In this document: piece after piece, positions 39,301 to 51,245 of the stretch
Layout: each line of letters starts with the position of its first letter
How positions within the stretch are numbered: position 1 is the first letter of the stretch
The notes under the pieces: generated by a model
What the model was told of the DNA's origin: nothing
What the model saw: the letters and a program-made list of their open reading frames with translations, nothing else
The model's database searches: none
Made by a program: the position numbers and the translations under genes
Origin: Henricia sp. BOLD:AAB3569
Lineage: Eukaryota > Echinodermata > Asteroidea > Spinulosida > Echinasteridae
Assembly: GCA_037783545.1 (NCBI GenBank)
Contig: JBBELK010000217.1
Coordinates: 310,001-374,000 of the forward strand
Direction of reading: 5' to 3'
DNA length: 64,000 nt

Positions 39301-39747
39301 AACCCTGCCATTCTGTGAGCTGAGGCAAACCAACATTCCCTGCAACCGAAGTTGCCGCTCATTTTGGCATCGTAAACCGTGAAGGATAGAGTGTTCGTGA
39401 CACGGCAGTGAACTAAATTCACGTCTGCGGAAAGGTGGGACGCGTTCGATTATCTTGTGTGGGTCAATAGAGTTGAACCATGTTTGTCATGGTCTTCCCG
39501 TGTCTGATTATATCTTATACGATCGTCCTCTACTCAGGGCTGACCCGTGCAAGCTAATCTAACACCCCGAGACGTGTTTTTCGCGATATTGGTTATGCTG
39601 TTTGACAAAAGGGATCGGCTGGAGGCTGATGAGAGGGGTGGGGGAGCTAAGAAAGTCACAACCAACTTGAATAGCGATACGGGCGACTGCATGAACGGCG
39701 AAAATGGAAGAAGGCTATAGAAGATGGAGGACGCAGCGGCGTGGGCA

Positions 39748-39796
39748 TGGGGGGCGGGGGGTGGGGGGGGGGGGGGGGGGGTGGGGGGGGGGGGGG
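39748..39796. repeat. G-rich low-complexity run
   Basis: Almost pure G with a few T and C. Run length is likely to be unreliable in the assembly. Confidence 0.8.
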
Positions 39797-41383
39797 CGGC
39801 CGGGGGAGTTGGGGGTGGTGTGTTTATTTATTTGTTTTAAACATTTGTTTTATTTGTAACATTTTTTCCAAGAAAACTGTATAAAGTGCTGTTTGTCTGG
39901 TGTAAAGTACGATGTTGTGAATGTAATATGTTCCAAATTGACAAAGAAATATGGGTGGGGGTTAAGAGGGCACCCCGCACCCCACCCCCTGCACTGGCGA
40001 AATTTTTCGGTATTCCACGGCCGCCCTCCCACAGAAACATCCAGCCCCCAGTGCAGTCGATCTCTATATATGGAGACAACCCTATAGCTACGCTGCTAGG
40101 AGGACGTAAAAATGACAGAGTCGATATGATGGCAACGCAGTTTCAGGGACAAAGTTAGGGAGGAACGCATCCAAACGATTTGCTCTATACCGTTTGATTT
40201 GTACTGCTGGGAAACAATGCAATGCCCTGTAATGCTCTGGATTGGGTTATGAGTCCCGGGTATTTCGGCTGTAACCTTCTCTTGCATTGGTCGAGTTCAT
40301 TCAGGCGCGGTCTGTTCAACAAGTATAGACAGCCGAAGTGTGACGTCCATTGCCATGGCAATTGGATCTAAACTATCATGGCAACCAACAAAAGGCATCC
40401 TGAGATATCAGGGAATTTCCACTCTGCAAAGCCACTGTACGCAGGAGTTAGGGAGTGCGTTAAAGGGGCACTGTTGCAAGAGGATGACAAAAGGTGACGT
40501 ACTCACTTCGGCAGTCTATAGCCGTTCGCGATTTTGCCTTCAAGCTAATGGTGAGTTTGAAGTGCGCCCCCATTTTGTTCAAGGCTGAGTTCGGGCGGTC
40601 TGTTCTTGATTCAAGTTAACTCGTTCGACCCAACGGTTTGTACGAGCCCCGAACCCGAATGGATAGGGTTTTTATCGTGTTTTCGCCGTTCGGACGCGAG
40701 GACTAGTTAAACTAGATAATTTATAGTGCGGCTGAAGCTGCCTTGGCCCAGGATGTGCCGACGACCAACCAGTGGTACGTTTCCCCAAGGGAGCACCGGC
40801 CAGGGAACCATATAGGTCGAATAGGAAATCCCACTTCAACGAGTGACGTGAGTTTTATACGTTATTATAATGAGAGACTAGCATGGAAACACCATGTCCT
40901 AACAGATTTATCAGCCGTAAATTGCAAGACGAAATATTGATGACACCTCAATATTCAGGCCTTTCTCCTCGGTGAACCACCTCCCCTGGGACTTTTTGTA
41001 ATCATGTCACAGAGCCTCACAAGTTTGGTCTAGTGGGTACACAGTGTGCTCGTGATGAAGAGGTCGTGGGTTCGAGCCTCACAAGTGCCAACGTGTTTGT
41101 GTCCGATATATGGTATAGAGGGTATACCCCCCCCCCCCCCCCCCCCGCCCCCCAGCCCCCACCATTGTTCCCCTATATTGTGTATCAAACATCCAAGGAG
41201 TTTTAGATATTTCCTTTCAGGTTTTAGGGGAGTTGGTGCGTTAACAAAAGGGACGTATATGGACGTTAGGGGGAAGTCACTGTCACATATCGTGCTGGGT
41301 ATATTGTGTCCATTGGCAAGACTTTTAATCTCAATTTCCCCGCCGATCTGAACAATATTTGGGGAGCTGTATAGGGCTAGGGG
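39797..41383. other. no gene recognised
   Basis: Short open frames only, none resembling a known family. A C run lies at 41127-41146. A tRNA-like segment (TGGTCTAGTGGGT, then GGTTCGAGCC near 41070) at about 41018-41095 looks like a SINE head. Confidence 0.5.
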
Positions 41384-41617
41384 TAGTCTTTGTGAAAGAC
41401 TGTCTTACGTTGCTTGGTTCGTGTACGTGCGCGGTCGACATTGCACCGTGTGGACAGGGTACTAGTTTATGTGCCATTGGGTTCAGTCTGTAAGACAACA
41501 ACACCCATAAACTAGTTCCCTGTCCACACAGTGCAATATCGATCGCACGTACGGCGCATAAACTAGTTCCCTGTCCACACGAACCAAGCAACGTTAGACC
41601 GTCCTTCACAAAGACTA
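41384..41617. repeat. fold-back (MITE-like) element
   Basis: Left end TAGTCTTTGTGAAAGAC pairs with right end GTCCTTCACAAAGACTA. The pairing continues inward through TTGCTTGGTTCGTG / CACGAACCAAGCAA. The core carries repeated GTGTGGACAGGG and ACTAGTTTATG segments. Confidence 0.75.
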
Positions 41618-42251
41618 GGCTATAGGGGGAGCCGAGAAGAATTAAGGAATGATCAGGGGTAATAATGCAGAAAACGCATTGAGAGATCCGTCGGATCTGT
41701 AATGCGCTATATAAGAACTGTCTATTATCATTATGCCACAATATAAGTTCCTAAACGGTTCTCATGATTTCTTGATGGCAGTGATAATACATGTAACAAC
41801 GACGACGCCAACGAGTATCCCAGCTGCAGGCTATATAAACAAAAATCCGCCGTTATTGCATTTTAGCACTAGTAGAAATTTGATCAAGGCCGCATCGCAT
41901 TATGAAAAGCATTTTATCTGACAACATGACTTCAAAACGGGAAGTGAATGAGACAAAAAATATCACATGGATGCAGATTATGATCGATGTAGATTTGCAA
42001 TTTATATGTCCGGTATTTGTCGTCTGATGAACAATTGCCGTGGCAAAACAACGCATAGTTCCCACTTCCCTATTATTGGTCGAAAAACAATTATATACTG
42101 TATATTGCATGGAAGGTGTATCGTCGCTTTATGGCATGGCAACGCACTGGCAAAATTAAATGACTCAAAGCGAATACGCCAATTTTTAAAGGTAATACAA
42201 ATTATACAAGTTTTCTTTCTCCTGTGTTTCGTCACGAATTTGCTGTTTATA

Positions 42252-42404
42252 AAGCGGGCCTCCCACTGTGCGATTTTTGCCACGATTCCCCTACGAATTG
42301 GTACTATTATCGGAGACTGCCTATAGACTCTACACACAATCGTAGCCAATCGTACCCGATCGTAGACAATTCGTGGCAAAAATCGCACAGTGGGAGGCCT
42401 GCTT
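42252..42404. repeat. fold-back element with 34-bp inverted ends
   Basis: AAGCGGGCCTCCCACTGTGC at 42252 is mirrored by the inverted copy ending at 42404, with about one mismatch over 34 bp. The core of about 85 bp contains several ATCGTA motifs. Confidence 0.85.
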
Positions 42405-42540
42405 AAGTCTTACACTGACAGTGCTAGTGCGACATCCCACAACGTCTCACGACGTCAACACGACGGTTTCTTGACGGTATCTTAATGGCTTCGCGACACG
42501 TCGTAACGACGCATTGGTTCTTGTCATTTCGCCCCCACGA

Positions 42541-42660
42541 GTCACCACGAATAAACCGTATTGAATAGCTGCCATCTTGTACGGCAGTTACTTTGTTCGG
42601 TGAGGACATGCGTGGTTGAACATGTTGTGCTTACATTGTTGACCAATTTAAATGTCAAAA
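42541..42660. repeat. dispersed repeat, copy 1
   Basis: AAACCGTATTGAATAGCTGC and the following GGCAGTTA and TGGTTG segments resemble 46730-46800 (AGACCGTATCGAATAGCCGC). The family is unidentified. Confidence 0.4.
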
Positions 42661-43162
42661 GTTGCCCTAAGTATACCCAGGAATCAGCCAGATACCGTAA
42701 CGAAGCCGCCAAGACATCGACATGATGGACCAAGATATCATCACAACCAGACTGTTTGTTGATATTAGGCACTGGCGTGCACCACGTAGCAGCAAGAACA
42801 AGTATGTGGATTTTCTAAATTGCGCACCTCCATTTGCAAGGGATAAATTCGGGGCGGCAGCCTCAGTGCGAATTGAGGTTCCACGCAAGAAAGCTATATA
42901 ATAGACCATTTGCACCGGCCGCCATGGCAGGGGGCATGCAGGTTTTATTTAAATGATGTGACAATAGATCCACCGAGTGCTACTCGTGCATGACGCACGG
43001 TGACAATGTGACTGCTCCCTGTTATGGCCTCCCGTGCAAAGGGACTATTGGAAGCAGCATTTGGGGGAAAAGTCCGATATATCTACATAAATTCAGCTTT
43101 TCTAATGACAGCACACGGTGTAATAAGGTCTCATAATTAGTGGTCATTATTTTGTGCAGTTT

Positions 43163-43351
43163 CACTGCATAAACTGCGGTGTTAAATTAACACCAGTGGT
43201 GTTGTCTTACATGTATATAGGCCTAGACACCTAGGGTGTTAAAAATAATGCATTTATTATAAGTGTGGAATGTGTTAAATTTTAACACCAGGTTGGTATT
43301 TATATAATACAACACCACTGGTGTTAATCTAACACCACTTTTTTTGCAGTG
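43163..43351. repeat. CACTGC-ended GTGTTAA element (short)
   Basis: Begins CACTGCATAAACTGCGGTG and ends with the inverted CACCACTTTTTTTGCAGTG. The interior is made of GTGTTAA / TTAACAC palindromes. The same family as the larger element at 45886-46657. Confidence 0.7.
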
Positions 43352-44229
43352 TTGATAATCGTTGAAAACGATTCAATTTAGACTAAAACAGTCAAGTTTA
43401 TTATATTAACGAAGTATTTAGCCTGTATCCCATTGCCAGTTATAATTCTATACAAATGCAAAAAGAACTTTACAAAATACATTGTGGCATGAGCAATTAT
43501 TTTCTCAACAAACGCTTAAAATGTACAAAAGAAGATGCACACGAGAAGGCGAACAATGTTGAGCTAGCAAAATTACACGTATCCATCGGCCATTGGATAT
43601 GATCATTACTAATGCCACATATAGGAAATTATCAAACCAGGAACGCAATTTATCAATAGGTTAAAACAATTAATGACAGATCTGCCTCGAAAGACCTCAT
43701 TAACGATGAAACCCTCTCGTGCGCAGGCCCGCAGTTCACGGGACATCTGATTATGCGCGCGTGTGCTAAGGCAACCGTTACGGTACGCTATTGACCATAT
43801 GTCTGTGTACACATGACTGTAGCCTAGCAGTAATTTGTAAGACGTATGTTTCCTTTCGTGTCTTCCGTGTGATATATTCGTTTCGTTCCTCGTTTTCTTC
43901 CACCAATTCCAGGTAAGTTGTATTAAAAATTGTAAACAGGCATTTTAACCTGCCCCTAAAACAGGAATTTGATGGAGTACACATCACATTGTGTAGTCCA
44001 CATCAGCAAATTATCATCAATAGACGTTATCTCAGCTCATAAGCAATTACCCTCGGAAGATATACAGCAGGTAGTTTCGCTTCATAGTTTGGTGCGTGGG
44101 CAATTTCGTATTAGGATAAATAAACAGGATGTTTATTTCGTTGCGTTGGCTTCCATGAGTTTTAGTTTTTGTCTCTTGAAACTAAAATATATAGCCTTTC
44201 ATTTACCATTAACGGAGACAATCGCGACC
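43352..44229. other. no gene recognised
   Basis: AT-rich DNA with short open frames on both strands and no recognised similarity. Confidence 0.4.
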
Positions 44230-44471
44230 AGGGCCCAATTTCATGGCGCTGCTAAGCACAAAAATTTGCTTAGCACAGGATTTGTTTGCTTTATTTTGCA
44301 AAAATGGATTGCCAGCCAAAATCGTAAGTGATGTGTATTGGAAGGTATTCTCCTACTCTTGCGAAGAACACAAGTTGGCGAATATATTTGGCTTGTAATC
44401 CATTTTATAAGGCAAATAAATCCTGTGCTAAGCAAATTTGTGTGCTTAGCAGCGCCATGAAATTGGCCCCA
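44230..44471. repeat. fold-back element GGGCCCAATTTCATGGCGCT
   Basis: Inverted ends of about 60 bp carry GCTGCTAAGCAC, TTTGCTTAGCACAGGATTT and their complements. An internal segment contains AAATGGATT and its complement AATCCATTT. A worn relative follows at 44472-44690 (GGGCCCAATTTCACACAGC to TGACATTGGCCCCAG). Confidence 0.85.
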
Positions 44472-44690
44472 GGGCCCAATTTCACACAGCTCCTTTCACA
44501 CAGCTCCAAAAATAGGTTATCAATCCAAACATTATGTCAACTTCTTATCAACAATAGCAGAACACCAGCCAATCTTAATACACATCACATACAATTTTGG
44601 CTAGTAGTAACCCATTTTGCAAAGCAAGTATATTTTGTGCTAAGCAAATTTTATTGCTAAACAGCTTGATGACATTGGCCCCAGATAGAT

Positions 44691-45059
44691 CCCGATTATA
44701 TGAATATAAGCAAAATTCCCACGCCATCACCTAGCGTATAAATATATTTTATATTTGCCGCGTCCAATGTTTTTAAAAAAATAATTATACAGAGAAAACA
44801 ATTAATTCACATGCATAAGTCAATTAAAAGTGATAAATTAAGCCATCATCTACCTATCGTCTGCCATTGAATCGTGTGCAATTTCCATAGTCGCATTATG
44901 CCATTGCGTAAGTGAAACAATATACATGTACATGTAGGTCCTAACACCAAAATAATTATGTTTTTCATTGTGCATGCCTCACTGAATTTTGCCATTTGGA
45001 AAATTGAAACGTGATGATCTCTAGATTATTACGCACAGTTAACGAGGCCAGATGCCTTG
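44691..45059. other. no gene recognised
   Basis: AT-rich intergenic DNA without a clear repeat or exon. Confidence 0.4.
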
Positions 45060-45660
45060 CGGATCTTGTCAGTTTTTACTTTAAAGGGCCCCTTATTTAG
45101 GATTTTTATCAATGAAATCTATGCTTTAAAACCACTTTACTCAGTTAAAGTCATAAAAATCCTATTTGGAGCTTGCTTTGGGGGTTAAAACAAAGGTTTT
45201 TAGTTTTTATGCTAATGCGAATATGCATATTCATGACCAAGGTCACGACGTCACAAGAGGCAAACACAGGAAAATCACATTGAACTGTGCACAAAAGATT
45301 CCACTTTTTTCTCAATTTTCCTGTAACTTTTGTAATCCATGGTTGTTTGAGTTTGTTTTACATGTTGCCTGCTGTAAGCCATGACAAAACTGGGGGTAGA
45401 AACTGCAACAATTTGCCACAAGTCCAACTTGAAGTCTTATGTTTTTTCTTAACTTTTCCCTTCTGTCTTCCTTATGTGATGCACTCAAAACAGCCCCCTC
45501 TGTCTGTGATTTATTGCAATGAAATCTTCAAAGTTGAAAAATGCCACCTTTTATTGATTTTACATCCAAACGAACAATAGTATGTCTTGCTGAACAAGTA
45601 ATCCGTCATTATGAAGCAAAGCTTAGGCACAAAGTTGTTTAGGATGTCACAGGCCCTTTA
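45060..45660 (+). repeat. dispersed ~0.55-kb repeat, copy 1
   Basis: Shares an ordered series of words with 62560-63100: TTATGCTAATG, ATATTCATGA, CAAAGG / ACAACAGAGG, TGTGCACAAAAG / TGTGTACAAAAG, CAGCCCCCTC / CAGCGCCCTC, and an end block on GAAATG-like and ACACAAA-like words. An interspersed element of unknown class. Confidence 0.55.
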
Positions 45661-45840
45661 ACGCTTATTCTTTCACATATTGTGACGAGATCAGTCCGAG
45701 TCTCGATAGGGGGCTCCATTAAAAAAAACATTTAATAAATTTAATAGATCATAATCACACGACAAAACGTTTAATAGTGCCAGACGCTATTCACGCGTTT
45801 GAACGGTTTAATCGTGTCCCCTGAATCAGTTCGATATAAT

Positions 45841-46730
45841 GCAAACTGTCGATTGGAAAAGCGTCAGACTACTTATGCGTTCCAACACTGCAAAAAACGC
45901 GGTGTTAAATTTCTAACACCAAGGTTTTTTAATTCTTTGGGTGTTACATTTGTTTAAAACGAACACCGGTGTAATAGATTAACAGCAGAAAAAGTGGTGT
46001 AGAATTTGCATGGTGTTAAACTTGATAAACTGCCCATGGTCACAATGCATGACGCTTAGTATTCTAATCCCATTGGTTGATCTCAAGAAAATTATGGCAT
46101 GTCGGTCACGTGTTCACTGCAAAAAACATTTGTTGGTGTTAAAAAAATAATGCTAAGAGAGCATGCGCGGAAATCCAGCTATTTGATTGGCTACAGGCGT
46201 TTCTGATCATTTTGCCAATTTCATTACTGTGCCACCACGAACAGATCAATGTTAAAATCTTTTAACACCAAATGCGGGTGTTAATTTACACCATAGGTGT
46301 TAAATTTAACACCAGAGGTTTTGCAATAAGTGTTTTATTTTAAAGAGGTTCCCCCCTTTTACATCAATTGGTGTCGGCTTTTAATTCTGTAAGAATAAAT
46401 CAACTGTAGGTGTTTAATTTAATTCCACATTCAGGTGTCAATTATTAACACCAAAATTCTTGCCCAAAATAAACACCAAGAATAATACGTTGACACCGGA
46501 TGGGGGTGTTGAAGTTTAACACTCTTCTTGGTGTTAAAAAATATTGATTCCCAAATTGGTGTTACCTAACACCCAAATCCTTGCCCAAAATGGATACCAA
46601 GAAAGAATCTAATTTTACACCAGTGGTGTAGATTTTAACACCGCATTTTTTGCAGTGAAGCCTCATCTTGAGATTAAGGTTTGGAACGCATACGTATAAC
46701 TGGCACCTTTCCAATCGACAGTCTGCATTC
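45841..46730. repeat. outer fold-back around the GTGTTAA element
   Basis: GCAAACTGTCGATTGGAAAA ... TATGCGTTCCAA on the left is mirrored by TTGGAACGCATA ... TTTCCAATCGACAGTCTGC on the right. The inner CACTGC-ended element (45886-46657) begins directly inside these arms, so it is either nested in, or the core of, this element. Confidence 0.75.
45886..46657. mobile_element. CACTGC-ended GTGTTAA element (772 bp)
   Basis: Inverted ends CACTGCAAAAAACGCGGTG and CACCGCATTTTTTGCAGTG. The interior consists largely of GTGTTAA / TTAACACC words. An internal CACTGCAAAAAACA at about 46115 suggests a second nested end. No coding region, so a non-autonomous element. Confidence 0.7.
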
Positions 46731-47809
46731 TATAGACCGTATCGAATAGCCGCCATTTCGTGGGGCAGTTTTTTTTTATTGCTTGATGACATCCATGGTT
46801 GCACAGAAACCCACAGGGACTAACCACTGACAGGATTGTCGAAGGGAAAAAATGCGGGTTAATTAATTTGAGTAATTTAGAGCATATTTCTATAGTGAGG
46901 GCAGCCAATTACCGTTTCAGACACGCTTCGGTACCGTTACCCATGTAGTAGAAAAGGCAACGAAAAACAAGACATGCTGTGAAAACGTTTTTACCAAAGG
47001 GCAGCAATTATTTTACCAGCAGAAACACACGATAACGCTGTCGTACATGCAAAACGGAAAGTCAATACGAACAATACAAACTATGGGTTAAAGACAGATT
47101 ACATGATTGAGGAAAAAAAAGGAACAGCATTAGATATAAACTAAAGAATGATGTTGATAAACTGCATTGTAGAAATTTTAGCCACATTGATACAGTATAC
47201 TTTTTAAAAAACTTAAAAATCATGCATGATTTTTGTGTTGTAGTAATGGTAAAAAAAGAAGATTGTTTGCAAACGATTTTTACAGTACCTTCACTTGGCA
47301 ATTTCTCCCACAAAAAGTACCATTTTACACGGGAAAAATCATGTGTTTTTTTTTACCATTGCTATCAATACTTGTTGTCGGTATTTTTCTTGTCAACTCA
47401 TGAAGAAAATTATGTGTACTACGACTTTAAAGGTAGTATACTTGTTTGGTAAACTGTTAAAAACGGCATGATTTCCACTGGTAATTGAAAGCCTATAGGT
47501 CGAGAAAACTACCTTAAACTACCACATAGATGCAGTAATACTTCAGCAAACTTTAAAAACAAACGATCTTTGGAAATTAAAATAGTTGTCATTTTGGGGG
47601 CACTTCTGACGAAATAAATTCACAGGATGATTACTACGATTACCATCTTGATAACAAGTAAGCTTTTAGATAATAATTCAGATTTTTTTTGGAGGGTAAT
47701 TACCAAACAAGTAGATTATACCTTTATAGATTTTCTCATAACACGCCGCGATAAGGGAAATGTTGCAGACAGACTTTATTCATTCTGTTTCTTCACCGTT
47801 GTCCACAGC
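46731..47809. other. upstream region of the MCFD2-like gene
   Basis: 46731-46800 is the second copy of the dispersed repeat at 42541. The rest is AT-rich with poly-T runs and AAAATCATG words, and no recognised exon. The 5' UTR of the following gene must lie in its right part, but I cannot place a transcription start. Confidence 0.4.
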
Positions 47810-47967
47810 ATGTCGTTAGACTCATATCCTTCACCGTCTCAACTCTGCCAGGTTCTCCTGGCGGTCGCCGGGGTGCTCATCGTCTGCGCTGCCGTGGTCT
47901 CACCGCACGGTACTCATGGTGAAAAGAAGTCTACATTCCGCGATCCGGAGGTGGTTCGAAATAGAGA
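47810..47967 (+). CDS. MCFD2: MCFD2-like exon 1
   Basis: Signal peptide and N-terminal segment, residues 1-52 plus two bases of E53. Donor GTTCGT starts at 47968. Confidence 0.75.
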
Positions 47968-50535
47968 GTTCGTATCTCATTATATCCTTCATTCCTCCAT
48001 GCTTTTTTTTTCTTCTAGCATTTTCCCTTTTTCTAGAGATTGCAATGTCCTTTTAAAATCTTTTCGACCATTTTCTTTTAGATCTCCACCAAGTTATCCT
48101 TTTAGATATAAAAAAAAACCACGATGAGTGCACCTTTAAGCCCCGGTGGAAGCTTGACCGAGCTATTCTTGGGTTTCACTTGGCTTGACAACCGGTTGCT
48201 ATCCGCCATTACTGTGTCCATACTATGGCACGCCAAAGCGAAAAATAATTCAACACCGATATTTTATTGATGACGCATATTTTCGCAAATGTTGCGCAAG
48301 AAAAAAAAGTTGGCATGACTTTTAAATGTTGATAGACTGTTTGAAACTGGCATACCGTGCTTTTGTTGGCAAGTTTTAAAAATTGTTGAGACTTGTTTTT
48401 CAGGGTTGATGGCAGAATTATCAATGTTTAATTTGGCGTGCGTGCCATACGCTTGACGTCAAACAACTATCATATCCTCCATTACTGTGTCCATACATAC
48501 TATGGCACGCCAAAGCGGAAATAATTCAACTTGAGTAGACACTTTGATAAAGGATTGTGCTCACCCAACATGGTTATTACACCCAATCCTCATGTTGTTG
48601 TTGATTTTATAACCTTCGGCAATTAAGTCCCTTTATGTCATCAACTGTACGGTTTTAGCTCTAACTATACTTTAATATCAACTTAAGACTGTCACAAAGG
48701 ATATGCAGTTTAAGAAGTAGGAGGACAACACCCAGATAAATCTCCTGGGGGAACCCAATCCACATACACGTATACAGGAATCAAATCCAGGACGCCAGAC
48801 CACCGATCCAATCCCCCACATGCTGTTGAAAACTACCTCAATTGGTGCAATGACGGAAAAATAGTCTTGAAATCCTCCTGTCAAATGTTAGTATTGCCGA
48901 ATTGTATTGCGTTTGTCCTTGTTCATGGTCCATACAGACATGTCCAGGAGCATTTGGAGGAGTTGACAGGGAAAGAAAAACGGGAAGAGGATATGACAGA
49001 CGAAGAACTGGAATTTCATTACTTCAAGTAAGCTAAACCATATCCTACGAAAATCCTAACTTTATTACAGAAAATTTGATTGCATGCTTTGATATCAATA
49101 TCGTCTTTATATACATGTACGAGAGAATTAGTTTCTAATCAAGACAAAGCATTTGAAGTTTTCATTGGATTTTGTTTTTCTCCTTCCAGACTCCATGACT
49201 TTGACAACAATACCAAACTGGACGGCTTGGAGATTTTGGCTGCAATTACCCATATGATGGATCACGGGGACCTGGACAAATCCAAGACCGCTGCAGAAGA
49301 AATAGAGAAGAGACTCTCGCATAACATAGGTAAACGTGTAAAAAAAAATAAAAAATTGCAATAGCCCCACAACCGGGCGGTCGAGTTGGCGTAGTGGTTC
49401 GGTTCTTTCACCTCTGGCGTCATGGGTTCGATTCCGTGATGTGTATGAATTAGGTTTGCAGACCTTGAATTAGGTTCTTGACCCTTCTTCACTCGGACTC
49501 GATTTGAGTCACATTGGAAAATGACTCGTACTGGGACTCGACCATGATGACTTGTGATTACATGATATTAAAAAAGCAAACAAAAAACATATTTTCGCGT
49601 GCTTAATACAGGATTCTTGGGGAAAAACAGTACGACGTGAATATGTACACTGCCCTACCAATGGCCAGGGGCGCACGAGCTGGTCATTATTTCACATATT
49701 GTTTGCACGGAACTGTAGCAGATCCAGTTTCATTTTGGCGAATAAGTGACTCGTGACTCGGACTCGGGGCTAATGACTCGAGACTCGGACTCATGACTCA
49801 GACTCGATATTGACAACTCGACTGCAACACTGCCTCAAGTTGACAATGAAGTACATGTATAGTTAAAGCTAATACCGCATAGTTGATAATGGCAGGGCCT
49901 ATAGTTGCCAACGATGTCATAAAATGAACAATTATTAATTTATATGACTGCTCTTTCCTATGCCCATACAAACCTATTTATTTATATATTTACAAGTAGA
50001 GCGTGATCCAATTCCGTCCATGAAAACTAAAGTGAACCTGTATGTTTACCTGCTACTGATGTTTTATACACACACCCTGTTTATCACATGTTGAAATTGA
50101 CTTTACAGTTTTATGCAAAGGTTGTTTTTATGCGTGAGGGACGGACAATCAATAACATTGACAAAAACTACCATTTGTTACATTTCTTGAAAATGTGATG
50201 GCACAGTGTGCCCAGCCAAATTTATTCTGTTAATTGTAAAATATAGACATTTCTTCACTGTTCGAGGTATTATTTTGATTAATTTAAGAAATTTTGAAAT
50301 TTTGATCCTGTGTTTACCAGTTTTGGATCACGCTCAGTAATTAACAAGTAAACAGAGTGATATCATTAGCACCAGGTTTATTTGCATATGCTACTTTGTT
50401 CTCCTTACAGAAATGATTGACCAGGTTTTAAAGGATGATGATTTCAACGATGATGGCTATCTAACTTACCTAGAGTTTGTCCTGGCTCGACGAAGAGCAG
50501 AAGCCGAGGCCAAGAAGTACGAGAAAAAACAATGA
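47810..50535 (+). CDS. MCFD2: MCFD2-like secreted EF-hand protein, four exons
   Basis: Exons 47810-47967, 48938-49027, 49190-49329 and 50411-50535 join in frame (513 nt, 170 residues). The start ATG opens a signal peptide whose hydrophobic core is LLAVAGVLIVCAAVV (residues 16-30). Then comes TFRDPEVVRNRE (42-53), a charged helix EEDMTDEELEFHYFK, EF-hand loop 1 at D86-E97 (DFDNNTKLDGLE) and loop 2 at D140-E151 (DFNDDGYLTYLE), and a basic/acidic tail. Order and motifs match MCFD2, the soluble calcium-binding partner of the ER-Golgi cargo receptor LMAN1, so a role in exporting glycoproteins is inferred. At 170 residues it exceeds human MCFD2 (146), mainly through the C-terminal RRRAEAEAKKYEKKQ tail. 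CGREF1-type proteins are the alternative. Three introns have standard GT-AG ends; the exon 1 donor (GTTCGT) is weak but is the only one that keeps frame. Confidence 0.85.
48208..48535 (+). repeat. direct repeat in intron 1 of the MCFD2-like gene
   Basis: CCATTACTGTGTCCATAC, CTATGGCACGCCAAAGCG and AATAATTCAAC occur at about 48206-48252 and again at about 48479-48530. Confidence 0.65.
48938..49027 (+). CDS. MCFD2: MCFD2-like exon 2
   Basis: Acceptor CAG ends at 48937. Encodes HVQEHLEELTGKEKREED and on to HYF, plus two bases of K83. Donor GTAAGC starts at 49028. Confidence 0.85.
49190..49329 (+). CDS. MCFD2: MCFD2-like exon 3
   Basis: Acceptor TTCCAG ends at 49189. Carries EF-hand 1 and AAITHMMDHGDLDKSK, then the helix before EF-hand 2. 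Donor GTAAAC starts at 49330. Confidence 0.9.
49376..49450 (+). repeat. tRNA-derived SINE head
   Basis: GGCGTAGTGG (A-box-like) and GGGTTCGATTCC (B-box) are about 35 bases apart in intron 3 of the MCFD2-like gene. Followed by the GACTCG-rich repeat at 49480-49830. Confidence 0.45.
49480..49830. repeat. GACTCG-rich dispersed repeat, second copy
   Basis: Dense ACTCGGACTCG and GACTCGAGACTCG words, related in style to 38940-39300. Confidence 0.45.
50000..50338. repeat. possible MITE with short inverted ends
   Basis: GAGCGTGATCCAA near 50000 is mirrored by TTGGATCACGCTC near 50326. The interior is AT-rich without a coding region. Only about 13 bp of terminal symmetry is seen. Confidence 0.4.
50411..50535 (+). 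CDS. MCFD2: MCFD2-like exon 4 and stop
   Basis: Acceptor TTACAG ends at 50410. Carries EMIDQVLKDDDFNDDGYLTY and the tail; the TGA stop is at 50533-50535. Confidence 0.9.
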
Positions 50536-50793
50536 TGTAGTTTCCAAATTTCATTTAAATTTTATTTCTGGTTTGTTTAAATCTTTGATTTAAGAAAGTA
50601 AAGGGGGAGGGAGCATGTGGTTTAAATGCCCATTATATCATCTGAAATGACCTGACGTTTTACTTCATGAGTTGATAACAAAAAAATCCTTACGCAAAAT
50701 GTTGATAGCAACGCTAACAAACATGAGTTTATTTCTGTCCAGAATAGTACTTTTTTTGTAAGAAATTAACAACTGAAGGTGTTTTTTTTTTCA

Positions 50794-50799
50794 AATAAA
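50794..50799 (+). terminator. polyadenylation signal AATAAA
   Basis: Perfect AATAAA about 260 bases after the MCFD2-like stop codon, followed by a GTGTGCG and T-rich stretch, as expected for a cleavage region. Confidence 0.6.
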
Positions 50800-51159
50800 A
50801 TGTGTGCGCACACCTTTTTTTTAACCATTCACTTTTTAACACAAAAACCATGCGTGGATTTTGAATGTTTCGTAAGCATTGATGCATCTATGTAGCTGAA
50901 ATTTCTGCATACTAGTTTTTTTACCAACATTCTTCTTTTGATGTGTTATGCCCTTATTTCAAGAATCCATAAAAAACGTTTTATCTTGCAAATGATATAT
51001 TGGGCCTTTAAGTAGATGTGTTTCTACTGATCTATGTACACTGGACTGGATGAATGAAGCAACCATCTGCAACCTTATTCCATGGGCGGTATTCACAAAA
51101 CTCAACCTAAGCAGGGTACTTAAACCCGTCTTAAATCTAAAAATTGGGTCCACAGGGAA

Positions 51160-51245
51160 AACCTGAGGGAGTATACCAACTGGTAGATCGTCTGCTCGGT
51201 GAGTCAGAGGTCTCGGGTTCGAATTCTGATTAGGCCCCTACATCT
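51160..51245 (+). repeat. tRNA-derived SINE head
   Basis: CCAACTGGTAGATCGTCTG and GGTCTCGGGTTCGAATTC form A- and B-box-like motifs. GTCTCGGGTTCGAAT plus AGGCCC recurs at about 58820, which marks one family. Confidence 0.45.

Noticed and set aside
41331..41741. 136-codon minus-strand frame
   Set aside because: It lies across the fold-back element 41384-41617 and repeats short segments from its arms; no protein family is recognised.
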